A stretch of DNA of 40,621 nucleotides from NCBI GenBank assembly GCA_900539095.1, contig UQAR01000013.1:1-40621 (forward strand), read 5' to 3'. Position numbers and translations under genes: made by a program. The notes under the pieces are model-generated. The model ran no database searches. It worked only from the letters and a program-made list of their open reading frames with translations, and had not been told where the DNA came from. The stretch is from an uncultured Ruminococcus sp. (lineage in GTDB: Bacteria > Bacillota > Clostridia > Oscillospirales > Ruminococcaceae). Shown here in pieces: positions 1 through 7,647 of this stretch. Numbering within the stretch: position 1 is the stretch's first letter; each line of letters opens with the position of its first letter.

Positions 1-49
1 ACGAGATTCGCCTTAGTCTCGTGGGCTCGGAGATGTGTATAAGAGACAG
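1..49 (+). other. Illumina Nextera i7 adapter remnant (sequencing artefact)
   Basis: Bases 1-7 match the 3' end of the P7 flow-cell primer, 8-15 (TCGCCTTA) match the N701 i7 index as written in the primer, 16-30 match the Nextera read-2 adapter, and 31-49 are the 19-base Tn5 mosaic end AGATGTGTATAAGAGACAG. Genomic sequence begins at about base 50. This is library sequence left at a contig end, not biology and not a natural Tn5 element. Confidence 0.97.
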
Positions 50-93
50 ACTATTTATATTATAAACAATTTTTCTGATTTGTCAATGGATAT

Positions 94-122
94 TTGCAAA
101 AAAAATTAAAATATGGTACAAT
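94..122 (+). promoter_or_regulatory. Sigma-A-type promoter of mtaB
   Basis: TTGCAA at 94-99 and TACAAT at 117-122 are separated by exactly 17 bases in an A-rich stretch. Transcription would start near 129, leaving a leader of about 100 bases before mtaB. Confidence 0.6.
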
Positions 123-227
123 AGTCAAGAGTCAAAAAAACCAAAGTTTAGATTTATGCAATATGCACATATATTTTATCAATTTATTGTGCACTATCAA
201 CATTTGAATACTGAAAGGAAATCAAAT

Positions 228-1532
228 ATGAAAGCCTTTTTTTATACCTTCGGCTGCAAGGTAAATCAATATGAAACTGAGAATATAAAAGAATCTATGC
301 TGTCTGAGGGGTATGAGCTTGCTGAGGACTATGCTGAGGCGGAGGTGTGCATTGTGAACACCTGCACGGTCACGGCTCAGTCTGACTCAAAGTGCCGACA
401 GCTTATACATAAGATAAAGAAAGCCAATCCTGAGTGTCTGATAGTTCTGGCAGGCTGTTTTCCTCAGGCTTTTGAAAAAGAGGCTGCCGCTCTTGACGAG
501 TGCGGCGTCATAGTGGGCACGGGTGCTAAAAAGGAGATACCTGCCCTTATAAAAAAGTATATCACAAGCGGCGAGCGTATTGTGAGGATAGTTTCCCGTG
601 AAAAGGGAGAGGCATTTGAAAAAATGACAAATTCAGGTGCTGACCAAAAGACCCGTGCGTATATAAAGATTCAGGACGGTTGCGACCAGTATTGCACATA
701 CTGCATAATACCAACGGCTAGGGGACATATCTGTTCAAAGCCTTTGGAGGATATCGCACCTGAGGTGCAGCAGCTTGTTGATTCAGGTCACAAGGAAATT
801 ATCCTCACCGGCATAAATCTTTGCTGTTACGGCAGAGAGTTCAAAAACGGCACACGGCTTATTGACGCCATTGAGGCGGCTTGCGGCTGTGAGGGTGATT
901 ACAGGGTGCGTATCGGTTCTGTTGAGCCTGAGCTTATTTCAGATGATGATATCCTGAGAATGTCAAAGCTTGAAAAGCTGTGTCCGCATTTTCATCTTTC
1001 TCTGCAAAGCGGCTGTGACGAAACACTTAAACGCATGAACCGTCACTATGATACCGCCGAGTATGAAGAGCTTTGTGAAAAACTTCGCAGGCATTTTCCT
1101 AACTGTGCAATAACCACTGATATAATGGTTGGATTTCCACAGGAAACTGACGAGGAGTTTGAAAAGTCGCTGGCATTCGCAAAGAAGATATCCTTTGCCG
1201 AGGCACACATTTTTCCATATTCACGCAGACCGACGACTGTTGCCGACAAAATGAAAGGTCAGCTCGACCGAAAGACAAAGCACAGCCGTGCTGCACAAAT
1301 GGCAGATGTATGCAATGAAACAAAGGCTTTGTATCTCAAAAGTCTTGTGGGCACGGTTCAGGAGGTTTTGTTTGAAAAGGAAACAAGCCCTCAGTGGCAT
1401 CAGGGTCATGCACCAAATTATGTTACTGTGAAGATTCCAAGGGACAGCGAGGACTTTTCTTTACGTCGGCAGCTTTTGAAAGTAGAGATAACTTCATCAG
1501 ACGGCGAATTTTGCTACGGGAAACTTATATGA
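228..1532 (+). CDS. mtaB: tRNA (N6-threonylcarbamoyladenosine-C2) methylthiotransferase MtaB
   Basis: This radical-SAM enzyme converts t6A at position 37 of ANN-decoding tRNAs to ms2t6A. The product is 434 residues, close to the family norm. The N-terminal MTTase domain shows its three cluster cysteines in FGCKVNQYE, CIVNTC and LAGCF. The radical-SAM core carries DGCDQYCTYCIIP, the CxxxCxxC motif binding the second 4Fe-4S cluster, and a TRAM-like C-terminus follows. The reading frame stays open upstream to 156, but ATG 228 is chosen because AAAGGA lies 8 bases before it and the family begins with exactly this Met-x-x-Phe-x-Thr-x-Gly-Cys pattern. It is transcribed alone and ends at a terminator shared with the convergent gatB. 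Confidence 0.95.
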   Translation: MKAFFYTFGCKVNQYETENIKESMLSEGYELAEDYAEAEVCIVNTCTVTAQSDSKCRQLIHKIKKANPECLIVLAGCFPQAFEKEAAALDECGVIVGTGAKKEIPALIKKYITSGERIVRIVSREKGEAFEKMTNSGADQKTRAYIKIQDGCDQYCTYCIIPTARGHICSKPLEDIAPEVQQLVDSGHKEIILTGINLCCYGREFKNGTRLIDAIEAACGCEGDYRVRIGSVEPELISDDDILRMSKLEKLCPHFHLSLQSGCDETLKRMNRHYDTAEYEELCEKLRRHFPNCAITTDIMVGFPQETDEEFEKSLAFAKKISFAEAHIFPYSRRPTTVADKMKGQLDRKTKHSRAAQMADVCNETKALYLKSLVGTVQEVLFEKETSPQWHQGHAPNYVTVKIPRDSEDFSLRRQLLKVEITSSDGEFCYGKLI

Positions 1533-1541
1533 GTACAAAAA

Positions 1542-1565
1542 AGAGGACCGCAAATGCGATCCTCT
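1542..1565. terminator. Bidirectional terminator between mtaB and gatB
   Basis: AGAGGACCGC and GCGATCCTCT form a 10-bp stem around AAAT. The single non-Watson-Crick position is a C-A mismatch on the plus strand but a U-G wobble on the minus strand, which is also followed by six T, so it fits the ligA-gatCAB transcript best. The plus strand has a four-T run. Confidence 0.85.
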
Positions 1566-1591
1566 TTTGTTATATCCAAATATACTCAGGC

Positions 1592-3028
1592 TTATCCAAG
1601 CTTTGCAAGGATTATCTCCTTCATCTTTCCTGGGTTAGCCTTGCCCTTTGATGCTTTCATGCACTGGCCAACAAGATAGCCAAGTGCATTTGTCTTTCCG
1701 CCCTTGTAGTCATTTACGGACTTTTCATTAGCGGCGAGAACATCGTCAGCGATCTTTTCAAGTGCACTGTCATCGGAAACCTGTGCAAGACCCTGTTCCT
1801 CGATAATGTCGCTTACCTTTTTGTCCTCTTCAAGAAGAACTGCAAAGACTTTCTTTCCGCCTGCGTTGGAAATGGTCTTTGCCTCGATAGCAGCGGCAAG
1901 GTCTGTGAGGTTGTCAGGTGTGAGCTTTGTGTCCTCAAGCGTTTTGCCTGTGGCGTTCATGTACTTAACAAGGTCGCCGAGTATCCATGTTGTGTAGCAC
2001 TTTGCAGGGAACTTGTCCTTTGCCATGCAGTCGTCAAAAAGCTTTGCAAGGGAAACTGACTCAGCGATAAACGTTGCGTCCTTTATGTTAAGACCGAACT
2101 TCTTTACATATCTGAGTATCTTTACATTCGGCAGCTCAGGGATACTTTTTTTCAGCTCGTCAACACGCTCCTGCTCTACAACGATAGTAAGCAGGTCAGG
2201 CTCAGGGAAGTAACGATAATCCTGTGCGTCCTCTTTTGAACGCATTGGAATGCTCATTTCCTTTTCGTCGTCCCAACGGCGTGTTTCCTGCTCGACCTTT
2301 CCGCCTGCTTCAAGAACAGCTATCTGTCTTTCTACCTCGTAGTCAATACCTCTTACAGCGGCAGAAAAGCTGTTTACGTTCTTCATCTCAGAACGTGTGC
2401 CGAATGGCTCGCCCGGCTTGTGAACAGATACGTTTACGTCGCATCTGATGGAACCTTCCTGCATCTTACAGTCGCATATGCCAAGATACTGGAGAATAGA
2501 TTTCAGTGTTTCAAGATAGACCTTAGCCTCCTGTGAAGAACGCATATCAGGCTCTGAAACTATCTCGATAAGCGGAACGCCGCAGCGGTTAAGGTCAACA
2601 AGTGATACACCATGGAACTTGTCAGAGTGGAGCAGCTTACCGGCGTCCTCCTCGATGTGTATTCTTGTGATGCCGATCCTTCTTTCCTCGCCGTCAACAA
2701 GGATATCAACATAACCCTTGCCGCAGAGAGGCACTTCAGCCTGTGATATCTGATAAGCCTTTGGCAGGTCAGGGTAGAAATAGTTCTTTCTGTCCTGCTT
2801 GCAGATACGGTTTATCTCGCAGTTGAGTGCGTGACCCATTCTTATTGCATAATCTACTACCTTTTCGTTAAGAGTAGGCAGTGTGCCAGGCATACCCATG
2901 CAGATAGGGCACACCTGTGAGTTGACTTCAAGACCGAACTGGTTCTTGCAGTCGCAGTATATTTTTGATTCGGTATTAAGCTCAGCATGAGTTTCAAGAC
3001 CGATTACAACTTCGTAGCCTTTTACCAT
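1592..3028 (-). CDS. gatB: Aspartyl/glutamyl-tRNA amidotransferase subunit B
   Basis: GatB is the kinase/transamidase subunit of GatCAB. It phosphorylates mischarged Glu-tRNA(Gln) or Asp-tRNA(Asn) and accepts ammonia channelled from GatA. The 478-residue length is normal. The N-terminus holds the family signature EVVIGLETHAELNTESKIYC, and the zinc-site cysteines are in CDCKN and VCPICMG. DLNRCGVPLIEIVSEPD and the EMKNVNSF segment are typical of the catalytic domain. The last 150 residues are the YqeY-like tRNA-binding tail. It lies 17 bases after gatA in the order C-A-B and is the last gene of the ligA operon. Confidence 0.97.
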   Translation of the reverse strand: MVKGYEVVIGLETHAELNTESKIYCDCKNQFGLEVNSQVCPICMGMPGTLPTLNEKVVDYAIRMGHALNCEINRICKQDRKNYFYPDLPKAYQISQAEVPLCGKGYVDILVDGEERRIGITRIHIEEDAGKLLHSDKFHGVSLVDLNRCGVPLIEIVSEPDMRSSQEAKVYLETLKSILQYLGICDCKMQEGSIRCDVNVSVHKPGEPFGTRSEMKNVNSFSAAVRGIDYEVERQIAVLEAGGKVEQETRRWDDEKEMSIPMRSKEDAQDYRYFPEPDLLTIVVEQERVDELKKSIPELPNVKILRYVKKFGLNIKDATFIAESVSLAKLFDDCMAKDKFPAKCYTTWILGDLVKYMNATGKTLEDTKLTPDNLTDLAAAIEAKTISNAGGKKVFAVLLEEDKKVSDIIEEQGLAQVSDDSALEKIADDVLAANEKSVNDYKGGKTNALGYLVGQCMKASKGKANPGKMKEIILAKLG

Positions 3029-3045
3029 TTTTGTGACCCCTTTCC

Positions 3046-4497
3046 TTAAAGCTCAGGCATTTTGAATCCGCCCAAAAGCTGCTCATAAGCATATGCTGTG
3101 TCAAGCAGACGCTGCTCTGTAAACTTTCCGCCGATAAGCTGCATACCAACAGGCAGACCCTTTTCGTCATATGCACAAGGTATGCTTATTGCAGGCAGAC
3201 CTGCAATGTTTACTGTAACAGTGCAGATATCGTTTGCGTACATTTTAAGTGGGTCGTCTGTGTTTTCGCCGATCTTGAAAGCTGTTGAAGGAACTGTCGG
3301 AGTAGCGATAACGTCAACGTCAGAGAACTGAGCGGCGAACTCCTGCATTATTCTCTTCTGAACGAGCTTTGCTTTCTTGTAGTAAGCGTCATAGAATCCT
3401 GATGAAAGCACGAATGTGCCAAGCATTATTCTTCTCTTTACCTCGTCGCCAAAGCCCTCTGAACGTGTTCTTTCGTACATATCAACAAGTCCGTCATATT
3501 CTTCGGCTCTGAAACCGTATCTTACGCCGTCAAATCTTGCAAGGTTCGATGACGCCTCAGCGGAAGAAATGATATAGTATGATGAAAGTGCATAATCTGT
3601 AGAAGGCAATGATATTTCCTTTACAACAGCACCCTGTTTTTCAAGCTCCTTGACAGCATTCATTACAGACTGCTTAACGAATGGGTCGATACCCTCGCCG
3701 AAATACTCCTTTGGGATACCTATTCTCAGACCCTTTACGTCAGCCTTGAGGTCAGCTGCGAAATCAGGATACTCTCTATAGGAAGAAGTAGCGTCATACT
3801 TGTCATGACCAACGATAGCGGACTGTACCATAGCAACGTCCTTTACGCACTTGCCGAGAGGTCCAATCTGATCCAGTGAGGACGCAAAAGCAACAAGACC
3901 GTATCTTGAAACGCTGCCGTATGTAGGTTTAAGACCTACAACGCCGCAGTATGACGCAGGCTGTCTGATAGATCCGCCTGTATCAGAACCAAGGGTAACG
4001 ATAGCCTCTCTTGCTGCAACAGCGGCAGCAGATCCGCCTGATGAACCGCCAGGTATCCTCTCAGTATCAAAAGGGTTCTTTGTTGGCTTGAAATGTGAGT
4101 TCTCAGTTGATGAACCCATAGCGAACTCGTCCATGTTGAGCTTGCCGGTCACAACGATATCGTCAAGCTTGTTCATGACAGTTGCGTTGAATGGCGGAAC
4201 ATAGTTGCCAAGCATTTTTGACGCACAGGTCGTTCTCAGACCCTTTGTTGAGATATTATCCTTGATACCAACAGGTATACCTGCCAGCGGAGAAAGCTCT
4301 TCGCCATTTGCAAGCTTTTCGTCTATCTCAGCGGCTTTTTTCATAGCGTTCTCTTCGTCAAGTGTCAGGTAAGCGTCTACCTTGTCCTCAACGGCTTTGA
4401 TTCTGTCAAAAACAGACTTTGTAAGCTCTGCGGAGCTTATTTCCTTGTTCTTTATCATTTCTGACAAGTCACAAGCGTTTCTTTCAAAAAGTTCCAA
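3046..4497 (-). CDS. gatA: Aspartyl/glutamyl-tRNA amidotransferase subunit A
   Basis: GatA is the glutaminase subunit that releases ammonia for GatB. At 483 residues it is full length. It is an amidase-signature enzyme: Lys79 in VGIKDN, the Ser-rich loop GGSSGGSAAA at about 150-159, and the nucleophile Ser176 within SDTGGSIRQPAS supply the Ser-cisSer-Lys triad. It sits 12 bases downstream of gatC and 17 upstream of gatB, so the three subunits are co-expressed. The presence of GatCAB suggests that this organism makes Gln-tRNA and/or Asn-tRNA by the indirect route (established for the family, inferred here). Confidence 0.97.
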   Translation of the reverse strand: MELFERNACDLSEMIKNKEISSAELTKSVFDRIKAVEDKVDAYLTLDEENAMKKAAEIDEKLANGEELSPLAGIPVGIKDNISTKGLRTTCASKMLGNYVPPFNATVMNKLDDIVVTGKLNMDEFAMGSSTENSHFKPTKNPFDTERIPGGSSGGSAAAVAAREAIVTLGSDTGGSIRQPASYCGVVGLKPTYGSVSRYGLVAFASSLDQIGPLGKCVKDVAMVQSAIVGHDKYDATSSYREYPDFAADLKADVKGLRIGIPKEYFGEGIDPFVKQSVMNAVKELEKQGAVVKEISLPSTDYALSSYYIISSAEASSNLARFDGVRYGFRAEEYDGLVDMYERTRSEGFGDEVKRRIMLGTFVLSSGFYDAYYKKAKLVQKRIMQEFAAQFSDVDVIATPTVPSTAFKIGENTDDPLKMYANDICTVTVNIAGLPAISIPCAYDEKGLPVGMQLIGGKFTEQRLLDTAYAYEQLLGGFKMPEL

Positions 4498-4509
4498 TTA
4501 TAACACTCC

Positions 4510-4779
4510 TTACTCTACTGTTTTAGGCACGACCAGACAGCCTGCCTTTACCTGAGGAGCGTTCTGCATAAGCTCCTGTCTTGTGAATTTATCCTGAACA
4601 GCCACGTCTTTTCTGAGTATCATCGGGTTGTCAGGGTCAAGGGTCATTTCGTCCTGAATGTCGGGGAGTTTTTCAACCATTCCCACGATGTTTTCCATTT
4701 CTGACTCAAACTTATCAAGCTGATCGTCTTCGATGCGAAGTCTTGCAAGCTTGGCAATGTGTTTAATGTCAATGTTCAT
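4510..4779 (-). CDS. gatC: Aspartyl/glutamyl-tRNA amidotransferase subunit C
   Basis: A small (89-residue) subunit that wraps around GatA and stabilises the GatA-GatB interface. The N-terminus IKHIAKLARLRI is the usual GatC helix (normally 'v..lA.La.L'), and the central DPDNPMILRKD loop is typical of the family. A very strong Shine-Dalgarno AGGAGGA lies 8 bases before the ATG. It is first in the gatCAB set, 104 bases downstream of ligA. That gap contains a palindromic repeat but no clear promoter, so transcription probably comes from the ligA promoter. Confidence 0.94.
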   Translation of the reverse strand: MNIDIKHIAKLARLRIEDDQLDKFESEMENIVGMVEKLPDIQDEMTLDPDNPMILRKDVAVQDKFTRQELMQNAPQVKAGCLVVPKTVE

Positions 4780-4836
4780 TTTACATTCCTCCTGTTTTAT
4801 TTATATAAAAAGATATTATCTTATTTTATCTCTAGC

Positions 4837-4869
4837 ATAGGCGTGCGAACACTGCTTGCCCCTACAAAG
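4837..4869. repeat. Dispersed palindromic repeat, copy 1
   Basis: In the ligA-gatC gap, ATAGGC at the left end and CCCTACAAA at the right end bracket an imperfect inverted repeat (GGCGTGCG...CTTGCC with wobble pairs). The same end sequences bracket a different core between recO and mutS2 (10068-10095). It resembles the small intergenic palindromes common in gut Clostridia; the assignment is by pattern only. Confidence 0.5.
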
Positions 4870-4883
4870 ATACGATACTCTTA

Positions 4884-6860
4884 TTACTTTATCATATCTT
4901 TGAACTGCTCTTCGGTTATTATCTCGATACCAAGCTGCTGAGCCTTGTCAAGCTTGCTGCCTGCCTCTTCACCTGCAAGAACATAGTCCGTTTTTTTGGA
5001 CACCGAGCCGCTTGCCTTGCCGCCGTATTTTTCAATAAGTGCCTTTGCCTCACTTCTTTTAAGCGTCGGCAAAGTGCCTGTGAGTACAAAGGTCTTGCCT
5101 GCAAAGCGGTCGTCTATCTGTATCTTCTCATACTTTGTGTTTATCCCACATTCTCTGAGCCTTCTAACAAGCTCCGTCATGTGCTCTTCGTGGAAAGCGT
5201 TGTAAACGCTCTGAGCCATTACTCCGCCGAAACCGTCTATCTCAGCTATCTGCTCTGCGGAGGCGTTCATGATGTTGTCAAGGTCGCCGAATTTGTCGCA
5301 AAGAAGTTTCGCAGAGGCTTGTCCGATATTTCTTATGCCAAGACCAAATATTAATCTGTCCAAAGAATTGGACTTTGATCTTTCTATAGCACCAAGAAGA
5401 TTGTTCACTGATTTTTCCTTGAAGTTATCAAGCTGCAAAAGCTTGTTCTCGCTGAGCGTGTAAAGGTCAGCCACAGAAGTGATAAGCTTGCTGTCAAGGA
5501 GAGTGTGAACTATCTGCGGGCCAAGTCCGTCAATGTTCATTGCACCCTTTGATGCAAAGTGAACGATGCTCCTGAATATCTGGGCAGGGCAGTCAACGTT
5601 CGGACATCTGACGGCAGCCTCTTCCTCTGACTTCACAAGCTTTGTTCCGCATACCGGACAGCACTCAGGGAGCGTGAAAACACCGTCGCCGTGCTTTTCC
5701 ACAGAACCCAGCACTTCAGGGATTATATCTCCGGCCTTGCGGACCTTGATGATATCCCCAACGGAAATGTTCTTTTCTCTTATAAAATCCTGATTGTGCA
5801 AAGTAGCCCTTGAAACGCTCGTTCCTGCAAGAAAAACAGGCTCAAACACAGCCACAGGGGTTATCGCACCTGTTCTGCCCACGTTAAGCTCGATATCAAG
5901 CAGCTTTGAGGTCTTTTCCTCAGGCGGAAATTTATAAGCCACAGCCCACTTAGGCACTTTTGCAGTCGCACCAAGCACCTCACGCTGTCTGAAATCGTCA
6001 ACCTTTATAACAACGCCGTCAATATCGAACGGCAGATCAAAACGCTTTTCACCGATAGCTTTTATGCAGTTTATGACTTCATCAGCTGTTGACACACGTT
6101 TGTAATCAGGGATAGTCTTGAATCCCAGCGTTTTCAGATAATCAAGGGACTCCTTGTGAGAAGTAAGTTCCTTGCCCTCTATCTGCTGAACATTGAACAC
6201 AAAGATATCAAGCTTTCTTTTAGCCGCTATCTTAGGATCTTTCTGCCTGAGAGAACCTGCGGCAGCGTTTCTTGGATTTTTGAAAGGCTGCTCGTCATTG
6301 TCCTCCTGTTCTTTTACAAGTTTCAGGAAAATGTTCCTCGGCATATATGTTTCGCCCCTGACTTCTATCAAAGGCAGCTCTTCGTTTATTTTGATAGGTA
6401 TGGACTTTACAGTCTTGAGATTTGACGTAACGTCCTCGCCAACGAAACCGTCACCACGGGTCGAACCAATGACAAGCTCGCCGTTGTGATATTCAAGAGA
6501 AACGGAAAGTCCGTCTATCTTAGGCTCAACAACGAACTGCGGCTTATCCACAGCCTGCTGAACAGTTTCAACAAAGCTCCTCACCTGTTCAAATGAAAAA
6601 ACGTCCTGCAAAGAACCCATTTGTACACGGTGGGTGACTTTCTCGAATATAGATATAGCCTTGCCGCCTACACGCTGAGTAGGGGAGTCACTTCTGACAA
6701 ACTGCGGAAACTGTTCCTCAAGCTCTCTGAGTTCCTGCTGGAGCATATCGTATTCATAGTCGGATATCTCGTTTCTGTCCTCAACGTAATAAAGCTGGGA
6801 GTGATAGTTCAAAAGCTTAACAAGCTCGTCTATACGTTTTTTAGCGTCCTGTTCGTTCAA
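4884..6860 (-). CDS. ligA: NAD-dependent DNA ligase LigA
   Basis: LigA seals nicks between Okazaki fragments and in repair, using NAD+ as adenylate donor. The protein is 658 residues, a normal length. In order it has the Ia domain (YYVEDRNEISDYEYD, NMN binding), the adenylation domain with Lys114 in KIDG, an OB fold, a four-cysteine zinc finger (CCPVC...RCPNVDC) near residues 400-428, HhH repeats, and a C-terminal BRCT domain beginning around residue 585. The start is TTG at 6860, preceded by CGGAG, with a well-formed promoter immediately upstream. No other start is better placed, because the NMN-binding domain begins at once. It heads the ligA-gatCAB operon. Confidence 0.97.
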   Translation of the reverse strand: MNEQDAKKRIDELVKLLNYHSQLYYVEDRNEISDYEYDMLQQELRELEEQFPQFVRSDSPTQRVGGKAISIFEKVTHRVQMGSLQDVFSFEQVRSFVETVQQAVDKPQFVVEPKIDGLSVSLEYHNGELVIGSTRGDGFVGEDVTSNLKTVKSIPIKINEELPLIEVRGETYMPRNIFLKLVKEQEDNDEQPFKNPRNAAAGSLRQKDPKIAAKRKLDIFVFNVQQIEGKELTSHKESLDYLKTLGFKTIPDYKRVSTADEVINCIKAIGEKRFDLPFDIDGVVIKVDDFRQREVLGATAKVPKWAVAYKFPPEEKTSKLLDIELNVGRTGAITPVAVFEPVFLAGTSVSRATLHNQDFIREKNISVGDIIKVRKAGDIIPEVLGSVEKHGDGVFTLPECCPVCGTKLVKSEEEAAVRCPNVDCPAQIFRSIVHFASKGAMNIDGLGPQIVHTLLDSKLITSVADLYTLSENKLLQLDNFKEKSVNNLLGAIERSKSNSLDRLIFGLGIRNIGQASAKLLCDKFGDLDNIMNASAEQIAEIDGFGGVMAQSVYNAFHEEHMTELVRRLRECGINTKYEKIQIDDRFAGKTFVLTGTLPTLKRSEAKALIEKYGGKASGSVSKKTDYVLAGEEAGSKLDKAQQLGIEIITEEQFKDMIK

Positions 6861-6911
6861 AATAATACAACTCCGTTTCTGCCAACATTTTACGGCATAT
6901 CATACCCTAAT

Positions 6912-6940
6912 ATTATACCATAATCACCGCCGAAATACAA
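6912..6940 (-). promoter_or_regulatory. Sigma-A-type promoter of ligA-gatCAB
   Basis: On the minus strand TTGTAT (6940-6935) is followed by a 17-base spacer and a perfect TATAAT (6917-6912). It lies in the 107-base gap between yunB and ligA and gives a leader of about 45 bases. Confidence 0.75.
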
Positions 6941-6967
6941 GCCTTTTTTCTATAAACTGCGAAAAAA

Positions 6968-7597
6968 TCAGCCTTTGCCCTTTGATAAGTACATATCAGG
7001 TATCTCGCCCACAATGACAGTTTCGCTCACGGGATAGTCATAGCTTACCGTGATGTCAGTTGAGTGTGCAGGCAGAATGGCTGTCATTTCAACAGTGACC
7101 GTGAGATAAAGGCTGTATTTGGTCTGATTTATACCTGCCTCGGTGAAAAGGCTTTTAAGCTCCGTTTTTGCCGCACCTATCTGATGCAGCCGCAGCGGAA
7201 TGTCAAAGCCTCTTCCAGTGAGTATATTTATTCCCGAAAGCGTTCCGATAGGCACGCTTAGCTTTGTGCCCTCAAGCTGCGAAAGGCTCTCGTTCACAGC
7301 CTTTGAAACGCTGCTTTGCAGCCTGTTCACTGCGGCTGTGTCGCTGTTTATGGAGGTTATCCTGCCATCTGTTTCGGATATTTTTATATAACTGCTTTGC
7401 GGCAGCTTTTTAAGCTCTTGGCTTATTGCCGCATTTATCACATCTAGTGCAGCCTGCTTGCTCTCAAACTCGCTTATCTCGCTGATGTGCCTTGAAAGCT
7501 GTGCAAAAAACACAGCCGTGAGCAGTGCAAGAACAACGGTAAAAGCCAGCAGTATGTATGAAAGTCTGTTCTTCAAAGAACGCTTGTGAACACTCAA
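6968..7597 (-). CDS. yunB: Sporulation protein YunB
   Basis: YunB is a poorly understood membrane-anchored protein made in the mother cell under SigE in Bacillus and needed for efficient sporulation. Recognisable features are one N-terminal transmembrane helix (YILLAFTVVLALLTAVFF), a following helix rich in Ala with NAAISQEL, the IPIG/G-x-x-IPLRLHQIGA segment, and EAGINQTKYSLYLTVTVEM, the family's most conserved stretch. I use TTG at 7597 (209 residues) because AAGGCGGTG lies 7 bases upstream. An in-frame TTG at 7630 adds 11 residues but has no Shine-Dalgarno. It follows mutS2 closely and is the last gene of the phoH operon. Confidence 0.85.
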   Translation of the reverse strand: MSVHKRSLKNRLSYILLAFTVVLALLTAVFFAQLSRHISEISEFESKQAALDVINAAISQELKKLPQSSYIKISETDGRITSINSDTAAVNRLQSSVSKAVNESLSQLEGTKLSVPIGTLSGINILTGRGFDIPLRLHQIGAAKTELKSLFTEAGINQTKYSLYLTVTVEMTAILPAHSTDITVSYDYPVSETVIVGEIPDMYLSKGKG

Positions 7598-7647
7598 AAA
7601 AATCACCGCCTTTGGCTTATTATATACCAAAATGCGGTGAAATGTGA

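Noticed and set aside
31..49. Tn5 mosaic end as evidence of a natural transposon
   Set aside because: It is contiguous with an Illumina index and the P7 primer, so it is library adapter.
4811..4830. AAGAT/ATCTT mini-hairpin before gatC as a ligA terminator
   Set aside because: A five-base AT-only stem is too weak, and gatCAB has no promoter of its own that would make termination there sensible.
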